From CAZMNY01 sp964567745 (GTDB lineage Bacteria > Planctomycetota > Planctomycetia > Pirellulales > Pirellulaceae), in assembly GCA_964567745.1 (NCBI GenBank), contig CAZMNY010000009.1:138764-202763 (forward strand): 64,000 nt of DNA. The letters run 5' to 3'. The first letter of the stretch is position 1; every line of letters starts with the position of its first letter. The translations under genes and the position numbers were made by a program. The notes beneath the pieces were generated by a model. It was not told where the DNA came from, made no database searches, and saw only the letters and a program-made list of their open reading frames with translations. This document shows positions 1 to 9,152 of the stretch, one piece after another.

Positions 1-2759
1 CTGGCTTCGCTCGGAGCGGCTGCTTCTGCTGAAGATGGTTGGCCGCTGGGAGACGCCGCCGCATCGGGCTCTTCCGATCGCTCGCCTAAACTCGAGGCGA
101 CCGAAGCCTCCAACGGCTGAGCTTGCCCGCTCTCTTCGGTCGCCTGAGCCGGACTGCCTACGCCCTCGGCTTTGACGATCAATTCAGGCGAGCCAAGCGA
201 ACGACGCCGAGTTGGCTGAGGTTCGCCTTCGCTGTGAACTTCGGGTTGGCCGCCGCCAGCCGAACGGCTGCGAGCCGCTCCGCTCTCGGAAACGACGCGA
301 GTTGGTCCGAGGTCAACTTCCGTGGTCCCGGCAGCTCCCGTTATCGCTGCGCTCTCGGCGTTAGAAAGCGACTGCTCGACAGCGGCCGACGCCGATGAAT
401 CGATCTCATCAACTCGGCTGCCCGCCGCTGCGTTTGCGACGGTCACTTCTTCCGGAGTAAACATCGACGTGCTTCGTTCACTCATCGCCCGAGAGTTTCT
501 CGTCAGGGCGGGAGCCTGCGGCCGAAGAGCGGGTCCTTGCGGCGTATCTTGGGTGGCAACTCGTCGACGCGCTGCGGACGAGGCAACTTGGGAGGGCGTA
601 TCGGCTGCGGGCGAAGCTCGATCGAGGTTAGGCGACCCGCCTGCCCCAGCAACACCGCTCTGCCCTCGATTGATCGCCATCGCCGAGGGCTCCACGGTGG
701 GTCGCGCATCCGCGCTGCCGCTCGACGCGGTCGGCGTGCTTGTCGACGCTGTGGTCGACGCGACAGAAATCGAACGTTGGTTTCTCGCAGGCGATTGGGC
801 GGAATTGGACGTCGCGGTCATGCTGGGAATCGGAGACGTCGATGCTCGGCGAGCCGAAACGGAAGCGGGGTTCGACGAGGCGATTTCCGATGCGGTTGAC
901 GGACCGGCCGATCCATTCGACTGAGACGCTGGCGCCGAGGCCGTCTGCCGAGTCACACCGGATTCAGCCGCTTGGATTCTCGACTGTTGAGCCAAACTGG
1001 GCGCTCGATCGGAATCGGCGGGAGTAGGCGACGTCATCTGCACCGCGCTTCGCGTTGCTCGCGCGCGAGTTCGAACTGTCTCGGCGGGACTGTCGGTCAC
1101 TGGCGAATTCTCGGCGGAGCGACGCCGCATTGATGAATGCGAAGCAATGGTGTTGGGGCGAGTTCCCGAGGTGTTTGCCGAAGTCGTCGATTCGCTCGGC
1201 GCCGCTTCCGCATTCTCCGTCGCAGTTTTGGTCACCGCCACGCTTTGAGCTGAAACATTGGAGCGAGTCGTTTGGTTCGTCACAGCCGAAGGGTTGGCGG
1301 CAGTCTGTACTGCGGGTGACGGGCTTAGATCGCTGTTGTTTCGACGCGGCGTCGAACGGACGGCCGTTTGATTGGTTGGCGCGTTGCGAGTGGCGGTTCG
1401 TCGAGTGGGTCGCGATGTCGGCTCAAGCGGAGTGGCCATGGGCTCAACGCTTCGAAGCGGCGGCGTCGTTCGATTGGGGCGACGAGCCGATGCGATTTGT
1501 GTCGCTTGCGGCTGGACTTGAGCCGTGGCGGTAGGCGAAGCTGAGTTGGGGTTTGGCGAATCGACTTCGGCCGCAACCGCCGCATCGGGCCTTGTCGTCA
1601 CTCGAGGTCGCAGAGTGGGAGTTGGCTGAGGCGAATTGGCAACTTGAGTCTGTTCGGGGCTTTCGACACGTCGGCGTTCAACATCGCGCGACGCGACTTG
1701 TGACGGTTCGACCTCGGTGGGATTGCGTCGAGCCGCGGGCGACGTGGTCTGCTGGCGCGTCACCGGCGGCGTTGGCGAGGCTGTCAAAGCCGGCTCATTG
1801 GTGCTCTTGGAGACTCGCGGACGGGTCTCGGCCGGTGCGGCGGCGATCTTGGCCTCGGTCGTTCGGCGGCTCGGCGTGGGCCGATTCGGTTGTTCGGCAA
1901 CTTTCGGCGAATCGCTTTCGGCTCGACGCGTTGCCGAGCGAGTCGGTTGTGAACGATCGGGATCCGGGCGGCTCATCGATCGCTCGGGCGTTCGATTCGA
2001 CGCGACTCGCTGTACTTCGGTCGGTTGAGCTTCTGTGGGCGGCGTCGTCGTCGGCTGAGGGCTCGACTGGGCCGTGGGCGATGGAATCGCCACCGCGATC
2101 TGCTGGTTGCTTTGGCGTCGACTGAGTTTCGACAAAGTCGGGCTGGCCCGCGGCGCCGATTCCGTTTGTGTCTTACGCTCGACCGGCTGAGGCTCTTTGG
2201 TTCTCTCGGTCTCGGGAACCGGCGTCGGCTGAGGCTGGCGAACGTCTTGCTGCTCGGGCTCTTCCTTCTCCACTTCTTCCGGTTCGGGCGACGGCGTCTC
2301 GGTCTCCACCGGCTTCTCGAAATCGATCGGTTCGTTTTCTTCGCGCGTCGGCTGGATGAAGTCTTGGACCGTGACCGGTTCGCGTCGCCGCGTCAAATCT
2401 TCCTGCGCAACCTCCGCCGTCCAGACTCGTCCCAAGACGTCAGCGCTGTGAGCCGCGATGATAAACGCGAGGTGAAGCATAACGGCGATGGCGATCGCCA
2501 GTTGCATGCCGCGGCGCACGACGCGATTACTGACCCACCTCATGCCGACCATTACTGCGCCGGTGATAACGGCAATTGCAATGATCGACGACCACGCGTT
2601 GTGGAGCGGGCGAGGGTCGTCGAAGCGGAGGAAAGCTGCGGTCACGCCGATCGAAAATCCGCCCAACAGCGCAAGCGCGAGATTGACCGGCCACAGCTGG
2701 TCGTCAAACGCCATGGCGGCTCGAGAACGGGTTTTTCGAATCACACGACGAGTTGGCAT
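1..2759 (-). CDS. Large TonB/TolA-like membrane protein, 3' end beyond window
   Basis: An uninterrupted minus-strand frame of 919 codons starts at ATG 2759 and runs off the left edge without a stop. It begins 8 nt after the stop of the ExbD gene, so it is the fourth gene of the TPR-ExbB-ExbD operon. Three hydrophobic segments lie near residues 25-45, 53-73 and 85-107. An acidic, proline-rich stretch follows (EPEEVEKEEPEQQ, then QPQPTPVPETE), as in TonB/TolA linkers. The remaining 700 or so residues are low-complexity Ser/Thr/Pro/Arg/Ala sequence. By position and composition it is probably the energy-transducing partner of the ExbB/ExbD motor, spanning the periplasm. The C-terminal domain that would settle this lies outside the window. 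The frame is certain; the function is inferred. Confidence 0.8.
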   Translation of the reverse strand, partial: MPTRRVIRKTRSRAAMAFDDQLWPVNLALALLGGFSIGVTAAFLRFDDPRPLHNAWSSIIAIAVITGAVMVGMRWVSNRVVRRGMQLAIAIAVMLHLAFIIAAHSADVLGRVWTAEVAQEDLTRRREPVTVQDFIQPTREENEPIDFEKPVETETPSPEPEEVEKEEPEQQDVRQPQPTPVPETERTKEPQPVERKTQTESAPRASPTLSKLSRRQSNQQIAVAIPSPTAQSSPQPTTTPPTEAQPTEVQRVASNRTPERSMSRPDPDRSQPTRSATRRAESDSPKVAEQPNRPTPSRRTTEAKIAAAPAETRPRVSKSTNEPALTASPTPPVTRQQTTSPAARRNPTEVEPSQVASRDVERRRVESPEQTQVANSPQPTPTLRPRVTTRPDAAVAAEVDSPNPNSASPTATAQVQPQATQIASARRPNRTTPPLRSVEPMATPLEPTSRPTRRTATRNAPTNQTAVRSTPRRNNSDLSPSPAVQTAANPSAVTNQTTRSNVSAQSVAVTKTATENAEAAPSESTTSANTSGTRPNTIASHSSMRRRSAENSPVTDSPAETVRTRARATRSAVQMTSPTPADSDRAPSLAQQSRIQAAESGVTRQTASAPASQSNGSAGPSTASEIASSNPASVSARRASTSPIPSMTATSNSAQSPARNQRSISVASTTASTSTPTASSGSADARPTVEPSAMAINRGQSGVAGAGGSPNLDRASPAADTPSQVASSAARRRVATQDTPQGPALRPQAPALTRNSRAMSERSTSMFTPEEVTVANAAAGSRVDEIDSSASAAVEQSLSNAESAAITGAAGTTEVDLGPTRVVSESGAARSRSAGGGQPEVHSEGEPQPTRRRSLGSPELIVKAEGVGSPAQATEESGQAQPLEASVASSLGERSEEPDAAASPSGQPSSAEAAAPSEA

Positions 2760-2767
2760 GACGCTGA

Positions 2768-3181
2768 CTATTGTCCTTCCGTCATCAGGCGATGATCGTA
2801 GATCCCAGCTTTCATGCAGGCGTTGATCGCTTGAACGGGATAATCGACCGGAACTTTCTTGTCCGCTCGGATATGCACAGTCTGATTAACCGGGTTATTC
2901 GCAACAGTTTGCTGCAATAACAAGCTTAGCTCATCAATATCGAGGAACTTGTCGTGGACCATATAGCGGCCTTCGGCATCGATATTGATGATGACGATCT
3001 GCGGCTGAACGGTGAGCGGCTGCGCCTCAGTAGCGGCGGGCAAGACGACGTCGAGTTCGAAATCCTCGTCGGCAAACTTCGTCGCCACAAGGAAGAAAAT
3101 GAGCAGCATGAAAAGCACGTCGATCAATGGCGTCATGCTCAGTAAGCCGACAACCGAGCTTTTCTTGATACGAACGGACAT
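2768..3181 (-). CDS. exbD: ExbD/TolR-family biopolymer transport protein
   Basis: 137 residues, the usual length for ExbD/TolR. The single N-terminal membrane helix (about residues 14-34) contains the family motif TPLIDVLFMLLIFF, whose Asp is the proton-pathway residue of the motor. The C-terminal periplasmic domain has the normal pattern ending in DYPVQAINACMKAG. It partners the ExbB homologue encoded just upstream and forms a proton-driven stator that energises a TonB/TolA-type protein, here most likely the large protein encoded 8 nt downstream. Whether the system serves outer-membrane import or envelope maintenance cannot be read from sequence. Confidence 0.93.
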   Translation of the reverse strand: MSVRIKKSSVVGLLSMTPLIDVLFMLLIFFLVATKFADEDFELDVVLPAATEAQPLTVQPQIVIINIDAEGRYMVHDKFLDIDELSLLLQQTVANNPVNQTVHIRADKKVPVDYPVQAINACMKAGIYDHRLMTEGQ

Positions 3182-3281
3182 AAAAAACCGGTCCTGAAAC
3201 TGATTGCGTGCTGCGTGTCTAGTTTGTGTCGGCGCTCAGCATTCACGACCGTGAAGACTGGAAATGGCAGCCGTTGTTGGT

Positions 3282-4247
3282 CTACGACGGTGTCGGCGAA
3301 ACTTGAGTTGAGTCGGGTGAGTTGTCGACAACATCCTCTGCCGATTCCGTGGCGGACGCGCGAGGTTGAGCGAAACGGACACGGCCCTCAAACCGCTCAA
3401 CTTGCGGCAGTAAATTGAATAGCAACTCGTTGATTTGGTGAAACAACGTCTGGATACGGCTTTCGAAATAATGCGAGAGCACGGCAGCTGGAATCGCGAC
3501 GGCCAATCCAGCCAATGTGGTTACCAGCGCCACAAAAATTCCTTCCGCCAAGTAATCAGCTTTGTTCTGATCCGACGAGAGGAACGTGAATCCATGAAAC
3601 GCTTGAATCATGCCCCACACGGTTCCTAGCAAACCGAGCAGTGGTGCCACGGCGGCGGAAAGATTTAACCAACGCACGTTGGCGTACAACCGGTCCGCCT
3701 CGCGTTCACTCGCCTCGGTCACGGCACGTTCAACTTCCGCGTGGGGTCGACCGACCTTCAACAGCATCACTCGAATCACGCTCGCCGCGGTCGAGGGAAA
3801 CTCTTGGCAGATACGATAGGCTTGCCGGGGATCGAATCCGGCTTGCGGTCCGCCGAGTTGGCCGATGCGTTGGACAAGCAAATCGGGAAGCACTCGCTGT
3901 CGTCGAAGCGCAATCGCTCGTTCAATCGATACGGTCACAACCAGAATGGACAGACAAACGATCGGCAGCATGAGGTAGCCGCCGCGGACGAGCAGGCCAA
4001 GCAGATTGATCGCCTCGGGTTCGCTGGCGGTAGGCGCTGGCGAGTCGACTTCCGGCGCCGGAGCAACGGTTGGAGGAGGCGCCGCGCTGGGGCCGCCTTC
4101 CGTTTGCGCATGCAGCGCCGCCGCGCAAATCAAGAACACGGCGATACAACACAGGACGGCAACACGACGCTTCGCCGTAAATGCTAACCAGGACATCGCG
4201 GAACGCTCATTTGGTTGCCGTCTTCTCGATCCCATTCGCGTCGTCAT
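3282..4247 (-). CDS. exbB: MotA/TolQ/ExbB proton-channel family protein
   Basis: 321 residues. An N-terminal signal-like helix (about residues 27-47, ending AAALHAQ) and a Pro/Ala linker precede the TolQ/ExbB core. The core has three membrane helices: GYLMLPIVCLSILVVTVSIE, the AAVAPLLGLLGTVWGMI family signature, and the segment with ALVTTLAGLAVAIPAAV. It forms the proton-channel ring around ExbD. The extra N-terminal hydrophobic segment is common in planctomycete homologues. It lies 28 nt downstream of the TPR gene and 100 nt upstream of exbD in one operon. An internal ATG at 4196 is an alternative start that places the signal sequence near the N-terminus. Confidence 0.92.
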   Translation of the reverse strand: MTTRMGSRRRQPNERSAMSWLAFTAKRRVAVLCCIAVFLICAAALHAQTEGGPSAAPPPTVAPAPEVDSPAPTASEPEAINLLGLLVRGGYLMLPIVCLSILVVTVSIERAIALRRQRVLPDLLVQRIGQLGGPQAGFDPRQAYRICQEFPSTAASVIRVMLLKVGRPHAEVERAVTEASEREADRLYANVRWLNLSAAVAPLLGLLGTVWGMIQAFHGFTFLSSDQNKADYLAEGIFVALVTTLAGLAVAIPAAVLSHYFESRIQTLFHQINELLFNLLPQVERFEGRVRFAQPRASATESAEDVVDNSPDSTQVSPTPS

Positions 4248-4275
4248 GCTTTAAATCCGCTTAGGTAAATCTCAA

Positions 4276-7200
4276 TTATAATTTGACCAAGACGGCCAGA
4301 CGCTTTTTCGCAGCCGCCGCCAGCTCGTGCCGAGGATGTATGCGAACGACGTACTCGTAGAATTTCTTCGCGTCCGCGATCGCTGCGGTCTTGGCTTGAC
4401 CCTCCGTTTGATTGATCAAGACCTCTGCGCACCTACCAGCTTCAAACCCTGATTTGGCCTGCCAGTTCCGAATCGGTTCGGGCGCTTTGTCCGCGCCGAA
4501 ACCGAACATCACCCGCTGAAACCGTCGTGAAGCAAGCACGTACTGCTTTTCGATGAAGAGCAATTCGCCCAACATGAATCCAGCTCGAGCCCCGACTTCT
4601 CCTCGCGACTGGTCGGTTGATGCGGTGTAATCGGCCTTCGCGTCGTCCATTCGCTTCCGGTTCTGGCGAGCTCGCCCTCGTTCGTAATGGGCTTCCGCCA
4701 AGAAAGTCGACTTGGGGTATTTCGTAATCAACTCGCTCAAAGCCGTGTCGCTATCAGCCCATTTCTCCAATTGGTTGGCCGATTGCCCTGCGTGCAAAAG
4801 AGTCAGCACGGCGATGTTCTCGGATGAAGGCTTGTGTTCCCGAGCCGACGCAAACGCAGCGGAAGCCGCGGCGTAATCCTTCAACTTGAACGAGCACTCG
4901 CCTTTCATGAAGAGGGCATCGGAAAGTAATGCGCCTTGCGGGTGCCGTTCCGCTTGCTCAGTGAACTCGGCCAACGCCTCTTTGTATTTCTCTTGCTGAA
5001 AACTCGCCCAACCTAGCTTGTAGACCGACTTCTCGTGGAGCACGTCTTGCTTTGTCGATTTCTTGGCCTTGGCGTAATTCACTGCTGCTTCAGCGTACGC
5101 CTTCTTTTGATACTGATCCTCTGCAACGTGGAACACGGCCTCCGGAGCCAAGTCGCTGTCGGCGTATTTGGCGCCCAACGCCGCGAATTGAGTCGTGGCG
5201 GCTTCGGCATTACCGCCAGACTTGTGAGCCCAGGCCAATTCGTACATCACCTTGTCCGCATTGGTATAGTCGGCGTGGTCTTTAAGAATGCTCGTAAAGG
5301 TTTGCACGGCGCTCTTGTAGTCTTGCAGACCAACCTCCGCCAAACCTCGTTCGTACAACGCGTCGCTGCGAGTTGCCGGCGCGGGATTGGAGAGCAGGAA
5401 GGCCGTAACATCTTCGAGTACGCCCTTGAACTCGTTTTGTTGACGGCGACTCATCGCGCGTGCAAAGCGAGTGTCCGCGGCCAATTTATGGTTGCCGAAA
5501 TTGGCCAGCAACTGCGTGAACGATTTTGTCGCCTCTGGAAAAGCGCCGCTCTTTAAGTGGCTCCATCCGGCACCGTATAGTGCAAACGGCACGAACAGTG
5601 ATTCCGGGTTGGCTGTCGCCACCTGCCCGTATTGCTTGATGGCTTCGGGAAACTCGTCTCCCGCATAATGAAACTCGCCCAAACGATAGTGGGCCTGGTC
5701 GCGAACAGGACTATTGGGAAAACTGTCGAGAACGCGTTTCGCCAATGTTTGAGCCGCCTTGTATTCGCCCAGCTTACCTTGGGAGCGAGCGGCAAAAATC
5801 AGAGCTTCGTCAGCCTGACGCCATTTCGGCTCGGCCTTCTCCGAATCCGCCAGCGCCTTGATCGCCTCTGGATATTTTTCTTGATAGAAGCAGCAGGCGC
5901 CAATCACGAACAGTGCCTCTGCCCGTTGATCCGGGGACTTGAGCGAAGGAACATCTTTCGTCAATTGTTGCTCGGCCTCAACGTATTTCTTCTGCAAGTA
6001 GAGCGACGCCCCCAATCGAACTCGCCACGACTCTTTCTCTGGATGATCGCCAGCCAGCGAAACAAGCTCACGCAGCTCCTTTTCCGCCTCGGCGTATTTT
6101 CGCAGTTGCAGATTACTCTCCGCTCGAACGTATCGCGTGTCTGGAGCCAAGTGACTCTCGCCGAATTTGGCGAGGAACTGGGTCGCCAACTGAATCGCTT
6201 GATCGTGATTCTTGACTTCCATCGCGCCGAACGCCGCGTTGTAAAGCGCCTGTGAGGCGGCTGCGTGCTCGGGGTACTTCTCGGCGATCGAAATGTAAAT
6301 GGCCTGCGATTCCGCCTTCTTTGCCGGATCGATGTAGAGCGCGTCGGCCTTGTCCATCAACAAGTTCGCGGTGTACTTGTCGTCACCCGCGCCAGGCAGC
6401 ACAGAGTCGGCCACCGCGATCGCCTGAGCTGGCCGATTGTTTCGCAAGTGCAAGCGGCAAATCCAGTGAGCCGACTCGACGACGTTCGCCGCGCCGGCGT
6501 CAATCACTTTTTGGAACCACTGAAGAGCCGACTCGTCCGACTCCGCTCGATAATACGCTCGTCCGGCTGAAATTGTGGCGTCCGCCTTGTAGGTCGACTT
6601 CGGAAAGCGACTAACAAGAGAAGCGTAGAGGTCGCCCGCTTCTTTAAATTTACTCTGCTCCGATAGACAGTAGCCCTGTCGAAACTGAGCGTGGTCAGCC
6701 GACTCGAAATCGGCAATCGCGGCAACTTGAGCGAATAGCGTTTCAGCGGTTTTCGTGTCACCGCCTTGCAACACCATTTCGGCTTTCCGCATCAACACTT
6801 CGTTAGCCAATTCATTTTGCTTGCACTGGCCGAGAAACTGATCGTAGTACTTCTGCGCTTGCCCGTATTCTTTGAGCTCTTCGTATGCGACGCCGAGGCC
6901 GTAAGCCGCATCACACACGAGTTCGCTCGCTTTGTGCTGTTGCAGCAGAGTCTGATACGGCTTGATGCACTCTTTGACTTGCCCGGCCAAGTAGAGCGAT
7001 TCGCCCTGGAAGAATAGGGCCTCCGCGGCATGGGCCGATTTTGGCTTGGCCTTGAGCAGTTTGGCGAACGTCTCGGCTGCGATCTGATACGACTTCGGAT
7101 CTTGCTTGGCTTGGGCAATCGAATACCGGCACCAACCGAGATTGATATACGCATCGTCGATCAACTCGAACTTAGGGTGCTTCTTGATGACGGCATCGAA

Positions 7201-7575
7201 CGCCGTCGCAGCCTCGTCGTACTTCTTCAACTGCAAATAGCAAACGCCCTGGTGGTGCTGGGCCTTCGGCACCAAGGGATCTTTGGGGAACTTGGCCAGA
7301 AACTTCCCCCATTCTTCCAGCGCCAAGTCGTACGCGCCGTTGTTCTGAAAGTTCGCCGCGTCGGCAAACTTACGGATCGCCTCTTCAGGCGAATCAGCGG
7401 CGGTGGCCAGCGGCGCTGTGCATGCGGCAATGACGAGCCACGCACAAGCCACCCGCCAAGTTGCCTTGGCGAGACGCGAACATTGAGGCCCTATTCCTGT
7501 AAGCCCGTGGACGATTCTGCTGTCGCTAGATTGCGCAGTTGCCGTGCCCGTTGAGCCGATTCCAATCCGTTTCAT
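4276..7575 (-). CDS. Large secreted tetratricopeptide-repeat protein
   Basis: 1099 residues. A signal-like hydrophobic stretch lies at about residues 42-60 (ACAWLVIAACTAPLATAA), and the start of the mature part is near residue 61. The rest is a nearly continuous array of TPR/YbgF-type helical repeats of about 34-38 residues, with recurring patterns such as YDLALEEWGKFLAKFPKD and the small/aromatic spacing of TPRs. It is the first gene of the operon with exbB, exbD and the TolA-like gene. TPR proteins with a YbgF/CpoB-like repeat accompany Tol systems in other bacteria, so a periplasmic scaffold for this motor is likely. No catalytic motif is visible. Confidence 0.88.
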   Translation of the reverse strand: MKRIGIGSTGTATAQSSDSRIVHGLTGIGPQCSRLAKATWRVACAWLVIAACTAPLATAADSPEEAIRKFADAANFQNNGAYDLALEEWGKFLAKFPKDPLVPKAQHHQGVCYLQLKKYDEAATAFDAVIKKHPKFELIDDAYINLGWCRYSIAQAKQDPKSYQIAAETFAKLLKAKPKSAHAAEALFFQGESLYLAGQVKECIKPYQTLLQQHKASELVCDAAYGLGVAYEELKEYGQAQKYYDQFLGQCKQNELANEVLMRKAEMVLQGGDTKTAETLFAQVAAIADFESADHAQFRQGYCLSEQSKFKEAGDLYASLVSRFPKSTYKADATISAGRAYYRAESDESALQWFQKVIDAGAANVVESAHWICRLHLRNNRPAQAIAVADSVLPGAGDDKYTANLLMDKADALYIDPAKKAESQAIYISIAEKYPEHAAASQALYNAAFGAMEVKNHDQAIQLATQFLAKFGESHLAPDTRYVRAESNLQLRKYAEAEKELRELVSLAGDHPEKESWRVRLGASLYLQKKYVEAEQQLTKDVPSLKSPDQRAEALFVIGACCFYQEKYPEAIKALADSEKAEPKWRQADEALIFAARSQGKLGEYKAAQTLAKRVLDSFPNSPVRDQAHYRLGEFHYAGDEFPEAIKQYGQVATANPESLFVPFALYGAGWSHLKSGAFPEATKSFTQLLANFGNHKLAADTRFARAMSRRQQNEFKGVLEDVTAFLLSNPAPATRSDALYERGLAEVGLQDYKSAVQTFTSILKDHADYTNADKVMYELAWAHKSGGNAEAATTQFAALGAKYADSDLAPEAVFHVAEDQYQKKAYAEAAVNYAKAKKSTKQDVLHEKSVYKLGWASFQQEKYKEALAEFTEQAERHPQGALLSDALFMKGECSFKLKDYAAASAAFASAREHKPSSENIAVLTLLHAGQSANQLEKWADSDTALSELITKYPKSTFLAEAHYERGRARQNRKRMDDAKADYTASTDQSRGEVGARAGFMLGELLFIEKQYVLASRRFQRVMFGFGADKAPEPIRNWQAKSGFEAGRCAEVLINQTEGQAKTAAIADAKKFYEYVVRIHPRHELAAAAKKRLAVLVKL

Positions 7576-8116
7576 TTCTGTCCTCGCCTTTGAATCGCAG
7601 CCGCTGATCGACTGGCCAAAAGTGTTACCTACAAACAGGATCCGTGATCGGTGCGATTTTCCCCCGATCTTTGCATGTTCGAGTTTATCGCATCTTGCTT
7701 GTCGGCGAAAACCGAGCGCCGCTACGGATTTGGCCCCTGGATGGTTGTTCTCTCCATTTTGTTGTGTCTCAAACTCCCCAACTTGCCTGGCAGCAGCATT
7801 TCGCCACCCGTCGCATCAGCTTGTCGGCCACGCTCAGGCCGATTAAGTTGGCCCAATCGGTCGCCCGCATCGGAGTCCACTGAGCAACGTCGGCTCGGCA
7901 ATTTCCCCTGCAAGACGCCGAGTTTCCCTAACACCGCATTATCCGACTTCATTACCGTTCGTCGCACGCGGATGGGTGATCGTTGGCGACGATACCGCCT
8001 TGAGGACGCCCCTCCGAAGACGCCATGTCACAGACTAGGAATCGCAGGCAGCTAGACACTTGGTTCGCGGTTCCGGTCCCACGCAACACCTCGCACATCG
8101 CAGCTTGCACTCTTAT
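7576..8116. other. Divergent intergenic region, 541 nt
   Basis: It lies between the minus-strand TPR operon and the plus-strand epimerase gene, so it must hold promoters for both. I see no convincing -35/-10 pair, terminator or RNA gene. The open frames across it are rich in Arg, Ser and Pro and overlap one another, which is typical of noncoding DNA. Confidence 0.5.
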
Positions 8117-9100
8117 ATGAACGCAAAACGCATTCTCGTTACGGGCGGAGCCGGATTTATTGGCTCACATCTCACCGAGCGGCTGCTCCAACAGGGAGCT
8201 GAGGTCACTGTGCTCGACGACCAATCGACGGGCGCTCGCGAGAACTTAAGAGACGTAGAAGCCGAATCCAGGTTTCGATTTGTCCAGGGATCAGCCGGTG
8301 ACGAGCAGCTGATACGGCAGCTCATCCAAGAATCCGACCAGGTTTACCATCTTGCGGCGGCCGTCGGCGTGGCGCTGATCGCCAAACAACCGATCGAGAC
8401 GATCGAACGCAATATCTATCCGACGCAGCTGATTTTGGCCGAACTTCAAAAAGAGGCGGAAAAAGGCCGAAATGTCCGCCTGTTTATCGCCAGCACCAGT
8501 GAGGTCTACGGCAAGAATCCGAAAGCTCAATGGTCCGAGGATGATGATCTCGTTTTCGGCTCGACAAGGCGGGCGAGATGGTCCTACGGTGCCTCCAAAG
8601 CAATCGACGAGTTTCTTGCGCTGGCCTACTGGCGGCAGTTCCAGTTGCCCGTCGTCATCGGCCGATTCTTCAATGTCGTCGGGCCTCGCCAATCGGGCGC
8701 CTACGGCATGGTCGTGCCCCGTTTCGTTGAAGCAGCAATCGGTGGGCAACCGCTCCGAGTCCACGACGACGGAAAACAGGTGCGCTGCTTCGCGCACGTC
8801 CAAGACGTTGTCCAATGGGTGCTCGAGCTAATGGACACCGATCAGGCGCTAGGCCGAGTCACCAACATAGGCAGCGACGAACCAATCGATATTCTCGAAT
8901 TGGCGCGGCGAGTGATCGCGGCGGCCGACTCGAAGTCGGAAATCGAATTCCAGTCATACACTGATGCGTACGATGAGGATTTTGAGGACATTCGGCGGCG
9001 GATTCCCGACGTCAGCCGACTGAGATCAACCGTCGAGCATCGGCCCAAATACGACCTCGATGCCATTATCAACGAACTCGTCGAGAAGACTCGCGGTTAA
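8117..9100 (+). CDS. NAD-dependent epimerase/dehydratase (extended SDR)
   Basis: 327 residues from ATG 8117, chosen because the Rossmann strand follows directly (MNAKRILVTGGAGFIGSHL); an in-frame codon at 8060 would add 19 unstructured residues. The TGGAGFIG motif near residues 9-16 binds NAD. The active site shows STSEVYG and the YxxxK pair in SYGASKAIDEF. GRFFNVVGPRQ and the C-terminal HVQDVVQWVLEL are typical of UDP-glucose 4-epimerase, UDP-glucuronate decarboxylase and dTDP-glucose 4,6-dehydratase relatives. The substrate is a nucleotide sugar; the exact reaction is not resolvable. It stands alone between divergent and convergent neighbours, so it is probably monocistronic. It is not the HpnA type despite the nearby hopanoid genes. 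Confidence 0.9.
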   Translation: MNAKRILVTGGAGFIGSHLTERLLQQGAEVTVLDDQSTGARENLRDVEAESRFRFVQGSAGDEQLIRQLIQESDQVYHLAAAVGVALIAKQPIETIERNIYPTQLILAELQKEAEKGRNVRLFIASTSEVYGKNPKAQWSEDDDLVFGSTRRARWSYGASKAIDEFLALAYWRQFQLPVVIGRFFNVVGPRQSGAYGMVVPRFVEAAIGGQPLRVHDDGKQVRCFAHVQDVVQWVLELMDTDQALGRVTNIGSDEPIDILELARRVIAAADSKSEIEFQSYTDAYDEDFEDIRRRIPDVSRLRSTVEHRPKYDLDAIINELVEKTRG

Positions 9101-9152
9101 CGCATTTCCGGCCGCATGACCACTCAAGTCGCATACAACTATTCCGGCTCAA

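Noticed and set aside
2025..2795. 256-codon plus-strand frame with Arg/Leu-rich product
   Set aside because: It is antisense to the large TolA-like gene, whose frame is open over the whole region and has signal-like helices and operon context.
7651..8055. 134-codon frame between the TPR and epimerase genes
   Set aside because: Arg/Ser/Pro-rich, no ribosome-binding site, and overlapped by equally long frames in both directions.
8117..9100. Hopanoid-associated epimerase HpnA
   Set aside because: The motifs match UDP-sugar epimerases and decarboxylases (STSEVYG, GRFFNVVGPRQ), and the gene lies 6 kb from the hopanoid genes with unrelated genes between.
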